From Planctomycetota bacterium (GTDB lineage Bacteria; Planctomycetota; JAJSAM01): a stretch of 5,421 bases of DNA. Below are positions 1 to 5,421 of this stretch, in pieces. The stretch is taken from contig JAOZQC010000262.1 of assembly GCA_029932425.1 (NCBI GenBank), forward strand, positions 1-5,421, written 5' to 3'. The number at the start of each line of letters is the position of its first letter. The first letter of the stretch is position 1. Under the pieces are notes generated by a model. The model did not search any database. It had not been told where the DNA came from and saw only the letters and a list, made by a program, of their open reading frames with translations. Made by a program: the position numbers and the translations under genes.

Positions 1-1664
1 TGCAGGAGGTCCTGTACGAAGGGCTTCCCGACATGCTCCGGGAGGAGTACCACGCGGTGCTGGGAACGGCGCTCGAGCGGAGGACGGGCGCGGGGGAGAA
101 GGATCCGGAGGAGCTGCCCGCGGGGCTGGCCCTCCGCCTCTGCCGTCACTTCTTCCGCGGCGGCCGGCCCGACCGGGCGCTGCGGTATCTGGACGCGGCC
201 TGCGACCACCTCGAGGCCGGGTACCTCAACTCCGCCCTCGTCTCCCTGATCGGGGAAGCGCTCTCCGCGCCCGGGCTGGTGACCGGGGAGCGGCGCGCCC
301 GGCTCCTCCAGCGGCAGGCCCGCCGCCTGGGGCTCCTGGGGCGGCGGGAGGAACAGGGGCGGGCCCTGGAAGAGGCCCTCGAGATCGTCTCGGGGCTGGG
401 AGACGCGCCCCTCCGGATCTCCATCCTCCAGCTTCTCGGCAGCCATCGCCGGGCCACGGGGCGGCGGGAAGAAGCCCTCCGCCTGAACGAGGCGGCCCTG
501 GAACTCGCGCGGGAGGCCGGGGACGGCCGGGCGGAAGGAAGCGCCCTCTGCAACGTCGGCAACCTCCTCTGCGATCTCTCCCGGTACGAGGAGGCGCGCC
601 AGCAGTACACCCGGGCCCTCGTCCTGGCGCGGAGCCAGAGGGACCGGGCGGGCGAGGCGCGGGCCGTGGCCAACCTGGCCATGATGAGCTGGGAGCTCGG
701 CGACGACGAGCGGGCGAGAGAGCAGTTCCGGTACTGTCTGCCCATCTTCCGGGACCTGGGCGACCGGCAGCACGAGGGCCAGGCCACGGGCATGCTCGGG
801 CTCGTCCACCTGGCCATGCGGCGGCCCCGCGAGGCCCGGGAGCACTTCGAGCGCCATCTCGCGATCTCCCGGGAGATCGGTGATCGGCAGGGCGAGCAGA
901 TGGCGGTGGGGAACCTCGGGATGGTCCTCCGGCACCTGGGGAAGTGGAAGGAGGCCCTGGACCACCTGGAGCGGGACCGGGAGATGGCCCGGGAGATCGG
1001 GAACCCCTTGCAGGAGGCGACCGCTCTGAACCTGCTCGGCACCCTCCGCCTGGACCTCGGCGATCTCGAAGGGGCCCGGAGCGCCGCCGAGAAGGCGCTC
1101 TCCCTGGCGCGGAGCGTCTCCAACCGCCACGAGACGGCCGCGGCCCTGCACCTTCACGCGTCGCTCGAGGAGGAGGAGGGGCGGGAGGACCGGGCCGAGG
1201 CGGTCTGGAGGGAGGCGCTCGAGGCCTGCCGCGGGCCGGGGGGGGAGGCGGACCGGGCGGAAACGCTCCTCCGGCTCGGCCTGCTCCATCTGCGAAGGGG
1301 ACGGGAGGACGAGGGCCGGAAGGAGCTGGCGCGGGCGGCGGAGGCGGCGGAGGCGGCGGGAGAGAGTGCGACCCGGTTGATCGCCCGGCTCGCCCTCCTG
1401 CTCGTGGGAATCGGGGATGCCGGGGCGATCCGGGCCGAGGTCGAGGAGGCGGCCGAGAGCCTCTTTCCCGGCGAGGGGATCCTGGCTCGCTGGCTGCTCT
1501 GGCGTCTCGAGGGAAAGATCGACGATCTGGCCAAGGCCCGGCGTCATCTCCAGGACCTGGGCCGGGAGGTGCCCGCTCCGTACCGGGAGTCTTTCCTGCA
1601 TAGGGTGCGCCTGCACCGGGAGATCGTCCGGGCCTGGGACCGCGCCGACACGGTTTTGCCTTGA
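1..1664 (+). CDS. TPR-array C-terminal part of a STAND/kinase-type regulator (5' partial)
   Basis: This is the 3' end of a gene that begins before the window. The frame is open from position 3 to the TGA at 1662-1664, giving 553 visible residues. The first in-frame ATG, at 33, is not the start, because the codons before it (QEVLYEGLPD) already match the downstream paralogue (RDVLYENLGE). The product begins with the helical segment that follows a STAND NTPase and continues ungapped against gene 3 residues 663 onward. From 429 it is a TPR array with a 40-residue period: the helix-A motif (GNLG and variants) starts at 429, 549, 669, 789, 909, 1029, 1149, 1269 and 1389, the last units being degenerate. 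The C-terminal 50 residues are helical and charged, probably a cap. No signal peptide or membrane segment is visible in this part. TPRs bind proteins or peptides, so this is probably the sensing end of a cytosolic regulator. A kinase and NTPase upstream are inferred from the paralogue, not seen. Confidence 0.9.
   Translation, partial: QEVLYEGLPDMLREEYHAVLGTALERRTGAGEKDPEELPAGLALRLCRHFFRGGRPDRALRYLDAACDHLEAGYLNSALVSLIGEALSAPGLVTGERRARLLQRQARRLGLLGRREEQGRALEEALEIVSGLGDAPLRISILQLLGSHRRATGRREEALRLNEAALELAREAGDGRAEGSALCNVGNLLCDLSRYEEARQQYTRALVLARSQRDRAGEARAVANLAMMSWELGDDERAREQFRYCLPIFRDLGDRQHEGQATGMLGLVHLAMRRPREAREHFERHLAISREIGDRQGEQMAVGNLGMVLRHLGKWKEALDHLERDREMAREIGNPLQEATALNLLGTLRLDLGDLEGARSAAEKALSLARSVSNRHETAAALHLHASLEEEEGREDRAEAVWREALEACRGPGGEADRAETLLRLGLLHLRRGREDEGRKELARAAEAAEAAGESATRLIARLALLLVGIGDAGAIRAEVEEAAESLFPGEGILARWLLWRLEGKIDDLAKARRHLQDLGREVPAPYRESFLHRVRLHREIVRAWDRADTVLP
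429..1508 (+). repeat. Nine 120-base tandem units encoding TPRs (gene 1)
   Basis: The helix-A motif recurs every 120 bases exactly, reading QLLG, CNVG, ANLA, GMLG, GNLG, NLLG, HLHA, LRLG and LALL from 429 to 1389. The central units share the pattern GNLG, then a leucine-rich turn, then EAREHFERHL and ISREIGDRQGE. This is the 40-residue TPR variety found in many bacterial STAND proteins. The last three units lose most of the consensus. The DNA units have diverged, so this is a protein-level repeat rather than a recent DNA duplication. Confidence 0.88.
1334..1360 (+). repeat. Three 9-base GGCGGCGGA copies within gene 1
   Basis: GGCGGCGGA occurs at 1334-1342 and 1343-1351, followed by GGCGGCGGG at 1352-1360. 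In frame it encodes AAEAAEAAGE inside a degenerate TPR helix. Copy-number changes would keep the frame and only lengthen or shorten an alanine-rich helix. It may be no more than codon bias on a helical AAE pattern. Confidence 0.6.
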
Positions 1665-1696
1665 CGGGGCGCTCCGGGGTGTGGGAACAAGGAGCA

Positions 1697-1714
1697 CCCG
1701 GTCTCCTCACCGGG
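1697..1714 (+). other. Weak hairpin in the gene 1-gene 2 gap
   Basis: CCCGGT (1697-1702) and ACCGGG (1709-1714) form a perfect 6-bp inverted repeat around a 6-base loop. It lies 32 bases after the gene 1 stop and 37 bases before the gene 2 start. No T-tract follows, so it is not a standard intrinsic terminator. In DNA this GC-rich such a stem can arise by chance. Transcript stabilisation or partial attenuation between genes is possible but unsupported. Confidence 0.25.
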
Positions 1715-1741
1715 AGGCGGCCGGGCGGAACTCACCCGAGG

Positions 1742-1746
1742 GGAGG
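1742..1746 (+). promoter_or_regulatory. Ribosome binding site of gene 2
   Basis: GGAGG lies five bases upstream of GTG at 1752. This good match and spacing decide the GTG start over the in-frame ATG at 1809, which would cut off the first 19 residues including the first predicted strand. Confidence 0.75.
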
Positions 1747-1751
1747 AAGCC

Positions 1752-2162
1752 GTGACGGACGACAGGACCACCAGGCGCAGCGGCCACTTCGACCGCTTCG
1801 AGTTCTGCATGGCGGTGGAGGGCGTCGGCGACATCACCCGGATCTGGTACGAGCTGAAGGACGCCAGCGGGGCGCTCTGCTTCCCGCGGAGGGCGTTCGG
1901 CGGGAACCTCGGCTACAACGAGATCTGGACGGACCTCTACCCGTACGATCCGGCGCACGAGCCGGTGGAGATCGAGGCGGAGGCGACCTTCCAGGACGGC
2001 CGGAGAGTCCACTTCCACCGCACCCTCGCCGCCCCCGAGTTCATCGAGAACGCGGCCCTCGGCGTGGTGGGGGATCCGGCGGGCTACCGGGCCTTCGGCG
2101 TGCTGCTCGTCGCGGGTGACGGTCGGGTGTGCCTCGGCGGCGCCGACATCACCTACCTCTGA
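1752..2162 (+). CDS. Small uncharacterised, probably beta-rich protein (possible YEATS-like fold)
   Basis: This encodes a 136-residue protein of unassigned function, starting at GTG with a well-placed GGAGG. After a charged N-terminus (1-12), the sequence alternates as in a beta-sandwich. Visible strands are FEFCMAVEG (16-24), ITRIWYEL (28-35), a variable stretch with FPRRAF (44-49), EIWTDLYPY (57-65), VEIEAEATF (72-80), then DGRRVHFHRTL (82-92). The C-terminal part holds FGVLLV (115-120) and GRVCLGGADITYL (124-136). The order (I..VwYeL strand, aromatic middle, EIeAea.f..DG strand, closing R.L) resembles prokaryotic YEATS-like domains, but this is a by-eye judgement with no diagnostic residue. 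There is no signal peptide, membrane segment or obvious catalytic triad. It lies between two paralogous regulators on the same strand with short gaps, so co-transcription and a partner or ligand-binding role are plausible inferences. It could equally be another small immunoglobulin-like fold. Confidence 0.82.
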   Translation: MTDDRTTRRSGHFDRFEFCMAVEGVGDITRIWYELKDASGALCFPRRAFGGNLGYNEIWTDLYPYDPAHEPVEIEAEATFQDGRRVHFHRTLAAPEFIENAALGVVGDPAGYRAFGVLLVAGDGRVCLGGADITYL

Positions 2163-2165
2163 CGG

Positions 2166-2178
2166 CCGGGAAGCCCGG
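2166..2178 (+). other. Short hairpin just after gene 2
   Basis: CCGGG (2166-2170) and CCCGG (2174-2178) pair around the three-base loop AAG, four bases after the gene 2 stop. It has no T-tract, so it is not a canonical intrinsic terminator. It might be a weak 3' stabiliser or chance in GC-rich DNA. Confidence 0.25.
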
Positions 2179-2194
2179 ATCGGACAGGCCTTGC

Positions 2195-2226
2195 CTTCCC
2201 GGTCGGGAGGGGGTTGACTCTTCCCG
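2195..2226 (+). promoter_or_regulatory. Gene 3 leader: purine-rich SD region flanked by two CTTCCCG copies
   Basis: The only Shine-Dalgarno-like stretch before gene 3 is GGGAGGGGG at 2205-2213, with the GGAGG core at 2206-2210. That leaves 16 bases to the ATG at 2227, longer than usual. The heptamer CTTCCCG occurs on both sides, at 2195-2201 and 2220-2226, and each copy could pair with GGGA of the SD region. The upstream pairing (TCCC 2197-2200 with GGGA 2205-2208) leaves a four-base loop. This could keep translation of the large kinase low or conditional, which is inference only. An in-frame TGA at 2215-2217 rules out an earlier start. Confidence 0.4.
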
Positions 2227-5200
2227 ATGGAAGGCATGCGCCTGGGTCCGTACCTGATCCGCCGCGAGCTCGGCTCCGGCGGGATGGCCACCGTCTACCT
2301 GGCGACGGTGGAGGAGGAGATCCCCGGCCTTCCCGCCGGGCGGCCGGTGGCCCTGAAGGTCGTCCACCCCCATCTCCTCAGCACCCCGGGGTTCCTCGAC
2401 CGGTTCCTCCGGGAGGTGGAGGTCGGGAAGCGGATCCGGCACGAGAACGTGGTCCGCACCTACGACGCGGGCACCGCGGGGGAGAACGGGGACGAGATCC
2501 GTTACATGGTGATGGAGTACGTGGAGGGCCAGACCCTCCGCGGCCTCCTCGGGGAGCTGGGGTGGGTGCCCGAGGATCTCTGCCGCCACATCGGGCGCGA
2601 GGTGGCGAAGGCGCTCGTGGCCATCCACGCCGAGAACATCATCCACCGGGACCTCAAGCCGGAGAACGTCCTCATCACCCCCGAGGACGTGGTGAAGGTG
2701 ATGGACCTCGGCGTGGCCCGGCTGCAGGACGAGGCCTTCCAGCTCTCCCAGACCGGCCAGTTCGTGGGCTCGGTGATGTACGCGGCGCCGGAACAGTTCC
2801 GGGGGCCCAAGGGGGGGCTCGACGCGCGGATCGATCTCTACGCGCTCGGCCTCACCCTCTACGAGCTGGCGAGCGGCCTGAACCCGTTCCGGGACGACAA
2901 CTTCGCCTCCGTGGTGCGCCGCCAGCTCACCGAGGAGGCCCGGGCCCTCTCCGAGCTGAACCCCCAGGTCTCGCCCTTCTTCGAGGAGCTGGTGGCCCGC
3001 CTCATGAAGAAGAAGCGGGAGGAGCGCTTCGAGAGCGCGGCGGCCCTGCTCCAGGTCCTGACGGAGGGGGAGGAGTCCGGGTGGTGGAGGCGGCGCTCCG
3101 CGGAGATCCGGGCCGCCACCCTGAAGCCCCTCCGGCGCATCCGGATCCCCCGGGAGACGGCGCTCCACGGCCGGGAAGCGGAGATGACCCGCCTGCAGGA
3201 GCTCTGGGAGAGCGTGAAGGCGGGGGAAGGGCGGGTCCTCCTCGTGGAGGGGGAGGCGGGGATCGGGAAGACCCGGCTGGTGGACGAGTTCGCGAGCCGG
3301 CTCGAGCGGGAAGGGGAGGACTTCCACTTCCTGTTCGGGGCCTTCCCTCCCGGCGGCGCGGCCACCGCCTCCGGGGCCTTCTGCACCGCCTACCGGGAGC
3401 ACTTCGGGACGGAGGGTCTCGAGGAGCGCCTGGCGGAGCATCTGTCCGTCACGCCCGGCCTGATTCCCGCCTTCGCCGCCCTCCTCCGGGGCGAGCCGCC
3501 TCCGGAGGGGGCGGAGCCGCTCACCCGGGAGTCCATCCAGACGCTCTTCGTGCACGTGACGCGGGCCCTCGCCCGGGAGCGCCCGGTCCTCGTGCTCCTG
3601 GACGACCTCCACCTGGCTCCCGGCGAGGGCCGCGCGCTGTTCGCCGCCCTCTCCCTGGCGGCGCCCGGCCACCGGGTGTTCCTGGTGGGCACCGCCCGGC
3701 CCGAGCTGCCCGCGTCCTGGAAGGTGGAGATCGAGACCCGGGAGCACGCGGAGAGGATGGTGGTGGAGCGGCTCGGGAAGGAGGCCGTGCGCGCGGTCCT
3801 GGCCGAGTCCTTCCGGTCCCCGCGCCTCGTGGAGCAGCTCCTCCCCCTCGTTCTCACGAAGACGGACGGCAACCCGTTCTTCCTCTTCGAGGTGATCCGC
3901 GGCTTGCGGGAGGGGAGGTTCCTGGCGGAGACCGAGGACGGGAGCTGGGTGGCCACCCAGGCCATCCGGCGGATCGAGATACCGTCCTCGGTGCGGGAGC
4001 TGGTCATGGCCCGCATCGAGGCGCTAGGCGAGGAGGAGCGCGACCTGCTCGACGTGGCCTCCTGCTGCGGGTTCGAGTTCGATCCCGGCCTGGTGGGAGA
4101 GGCCCTGGGGCTCCCGCGCATCGCCACCCTCCGGAAGTTCGGGCACCTGGAACAGGACCACCGGCTCGTCCGGGCCTCCGGCCGGAAGTACGTCTTCGAC
4201 CACCACCAGGCCCGGGACGTCCTCTACGAGAACCTCGGGGAGCTCCTCCGCGAGGAGTATCACGCGGCCCTGGGGGAGACGCTGGAGGGCATGACGGGCG
4301 CCGCGGAGCGGGACCCCGGAGAGATCGACGGGGCCCTGGCGGTGGACCTGGCCGGCCACTTCCTCCGCGGGGGACGGGGGGGGAAGGCCCTTCGCTACCT
4401 GGACGCCGCCCTCGACCACCTGGAGCACGGCTACCAGAACGCCCGCCTGGTGGAGCTCGCGGACCGGGCGCTGGCGGCCCCCGGCCTCCTCGAGGGGGTC
4501 CGCCGGGTGGAGGTGCTCCTCCGCAAGGCGGGGCCCCTGGAGCTGGCGGGCCTCCGCGAGGAGCAGCGGGAGGTCCTCGAGGAAGCGGTCCGCCTCGCGG
4601 ACGAGATCGGGGACGACAGGCTCCGGGCCCGGGCCCGGGGGCGGCTCGGGGTCCACCACTGGCTCATCTCGCGGAACGAGGAGGCCCGGAGGCTCCTGGA
4701 GGAGACCGTGGAGCTGGCGCGACGGTCGGGGGACCGGGCCGAGGAGGCGTCGGCGATCGGCAGCCTCGGCAACGTCTTCCTGCGCCTGGGCAAGGCCGAG
4801 GAGGCCCGGGAGAAGTACGAGACGCAGCTCGAGATCGCCCGGGAGATCGGCGCCCGGCGGGAGGAGGGGCGCGCCGTGGGCAACCTGGGCATCCTCGCCT
4901 TCCGCCGGGGGAGCATCGACGAGGCCCGGGAGTACTACGAGTCGTACCTGGCCATCTCGAAGGAGCTCTCGGACAAGCGGGGGGAGGCGAACGCCGCGGG
5001 CAACCTCGGCATCATGTACCACTCCCTGGGCCGGCCCGCGGAGGCGCAGCCCTGGGTGGAGAGGCAGCTCGACCTGGCCCGGGAGATGGGGGATCGCCGG
5101 GCGGAGGGCATGGCCTCGAGCACGCTGGGCCTGGTGCTGAAGGACCTGGGGCGTCTCCCCGAGGCGCGGGAGCGGCACGAGCGCCACCTGGAGATCGCCC

Positions 5201-5421
5201 GGGAGATCGGGGACCTCCGCGGCGAGGGGATCGCCACCGGCAACCTGGGGCTCGTCCTGAAGAAGATGGGGCGCTTCGAGGAGGCCCGGGAGTGCCACGA
5301 GAAGCACCTCTCCATCGCGATCCGGGTCGGGGACCGGCGGGGGGAAGGGCTCGCCCGCCTCTCCCGGGCGGGGACGCTCGAGGCCCTCGGTGGCCGGGGG
5401 GAGGGGCGCGCGGACTCCGCG
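2227..5421 (+). CDS. Ser/Thr protein kinase - STAND NTPase - TPR protein (3' partial)
   Basis: 1065 residues are visible and the gene runs off the window. Kinase (about 9-278): P-loop GSGGMATVY (16-24), VALK Lys44, helix-C Glu63, HRDLKPEN (140-147, Asp142), DLG replacing DFG (160-162), APE (187-189), Asp203 and conserved Arg267. Catalytic residues are intact; Ser174, Thr176 and Ser182 are candidate activation-segment phosphosites. A soluble linker (about 279-312) has no membrane segment. STAND-class NTPase: HGRE (314-317), Walker A GEAGIGKT (342-349), Walker B VLVLLDD (454-460), LVGTARPE (486-493), GNPFFL (548-553). A winged-helix-like part (IPSSVRELV, 585-593, through about 628) and the FDHH segment (657-660) follow. 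TPRs of 40 residues start at 805. The order matches PknK-like kinases. Expected roles are sensing by TPRs, ATP-dependent switching and Ser/Thr phosphorylation of unknown targets in the cytosol. Alignment with gene 1 predicts about 150 further residues. Confidence 0.95.
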   Translation, partial: MEGMRLGPYLIRRELGSGGMATVYLATVEEEIPGLPAGRPVALKVVHPHLLSTPGFLDRFLREVEVGKRIRHENVVRTYDAGTAGENGDEIRYMVMEYVEGQTLRGLLGELGWVPEDLCRHIGREVAKALVAIHAENIIHRDLKPENVLITPEDVVKVMDLGVARLQDEAFQLSQTGQFVGSVMYAAPEQFRGPKGGLDARIDLYALGLTLYELASGLNPFRDDNFASVVRRQLTEEARALSELNPQVSPFFEELVARLMKKKREERFESAAALLQVLTEGEESGWWRRRSAEIRAATLKPLRRIRIPRETALHGREAEMTRLQELWESVKAGEGRVLLVEGEAGIGKTRLVDEFASRLEREGEDFHFLFGAFPPGGAATASGAFCTAYREHFGTEGLEERLAEHLSVTPGLIPAFAALLRGEPPPEGAEPLTRESIQTLFVHVTRALARERPVLVLLDDLHLAPGEGRALFAALSLAAPGHRVFLVGTARPELPASWKVEIETREHAERMVVERLGKEAVRAVLAESFRSPRLVEQLLPLVLTKTDGNPFFLFEVIRGLREGRFLAETEDGSWVATQAIRRIEIPSSVRELVMARIEALGEEERDLLDVASCCGFEFDPGLVGEALGLPRIATLRKFGHLEQDHRLVRASGRKYVFDHHQARDVLYENLGELLREEYHAALGETLEGMTGAAERDPGEIDGALAVDLAGHFLRGGRGGKALRYLDAALDHLEHGYQNARLVELADRALAAPGLLEGVRRVEVLLRKAGPLELAGLREEQREVLEEAVRLADEIGDDRLRARARGRLGVHHWLISRNEEARRLLEETVELARRSGDRAEEASAIGSLGNVFLRLGKAEEAREKYETQLEIAREIGARREEGRAVGNLGILAFRRGSIDEAREYYESYLAISKELSDKRGEANAAGNLGIMYHSLGRPAEAQPWVERQLDLAREMGDRRAEGMASSTLGLVLKDLGRLPEARERHERHLEIAREIGDLRGEGIATGNLGLVLKKMGRFEEARECHEKHLSIAIRVGDRRGEGLARLSRAGTLEALGGRGEGRADSA
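4639..5421 (+). repeat. 120-base tandem units encoding TPRs (gene 3, truncated by window end)
   Basis: Units begin at 4639, 4759, 4879, 4999, 5119, 5239 and 5359 (residues 805, 845, 885, 925, 965, 1005 and 1045), exactly 120 bases apart. The core reads GRLG, GSLG, GNLG, GNLG, STLG, GNLG and a degenerate LSRA. The second half of each unit is EAREYYESYL or similar, then IAREIGDRRGE. Units are closer to consensus than in gene 1. The 20 bases at 4831-4850 recur exactly at 5191-5210, three units later, so some DNA-level similarity persists. Confidence 0.88.

Noticed and set aside
33..35. ATG at 33 as the start of gene 1
   Set aside because: The frame is open upstream to the window edge and the preceding codons align with the paralogue, so this is an internal methionine.
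226..1710. Minus-strand open frame (494 codons) opposite gene 1
   Set aside because: It is Pro/Gly/Arg/Ser-rich low-complexity translation typical of a shadow frame opposite the TPR array.
1661..2119. Plus-strand open frame overlapping gene 2 in another frame
   Set aside because: It is Arg/Gly-rich, has no well-placed ribosome binding site and no strand or helix pattern; gene 2 in frame 3 is far more protein-like.
2214..2219. TTGACT as a possible -35 promoter box before gene 3
   Set aside because: A -10 box would have to lie near 2237, inside the coding region, and nothing AT-rich is there.
2149..3747. Long minus-strand open frame (532 codons) opposite the kinase and NTPase
   Set aside because: It is Leu/Pro/Gly/His/Arg-rich with no recognisable motif, and lies opposite unmistakable kinase and Walker motifs. 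Long antisense frames are expected in high-GC coding DNA.
4024..5307. Long minus-strand open frame (427 codons) opposite the TPR region
   Set aside because: Its apparent 40-residue periodicity only mirrors the TPR repeats of the plus-strand gene, and it has no domain of its own.
4639..5421. 120-base repeats as a CRISPR or DNA satellite array
   Set aside because: The units are coding and diverged, have no spacer structure, and match the 40-residue TPR consensus.

Overview
The window is very GC-rich: by eye about 70% or more, with nearly every third codon position G or C. It reads as one co-directional plus-strand cluster from a bacterium with a large regulatory gene repertoire. Kinase-STAND-TPR giants are typical of Myxococcota, Acidobacteriota, Planctomycetota and related uncultured phyla. 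The lineage cannot be fixed from this sequence.

Layout: (1) Positions 1-1664 hold the 3' part of a gene whose start lies upstream; its visible product is a tetratricopeptide-repeat (TPR) array in strict 40-residue register. (2) After an 87-base gap, a GTG-started gene at 1752-2162 encodes a 136-residue, probably beta-rich protein. It is not confidently recognised, but its layout faintly resembles prokaryotic YEATS-like (pYEATS) domains. (3) After a 64-base gap, a gene starts at 2227 and runs off the window end, giving 1065 visible residues. It encodes an intact Hanks-type Ser/Thr protein kinase, then a STAND-class P-loop NTPase, then TPRs. No minus-strand gene is supported.

The visible part of gene 1 aligns to gene 3 from about residue 663 onward, with no net insertion or deletion across the linker and into the TPRs. 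The two are therefore paralogues, and gene 1 probably also carries an NTPase, and perhaps a kinase, upstream. By the same alignment gene 3 should end about 150 residues beyond the window.

The inferred picture is two large cytosolic sensor-switch proteins, with the TPR array as ligand or partner sensor, the STAND NTPase as switch and the kinase as output, flanking a small companion protein. The architecture resembles PknK-like regulators and also the multi-domain NTPases of prokaryotic conflict systems. No classical effector (nuclease, TIR, protease, membrane pore) is visible, so a defence role is only a hypothesis.
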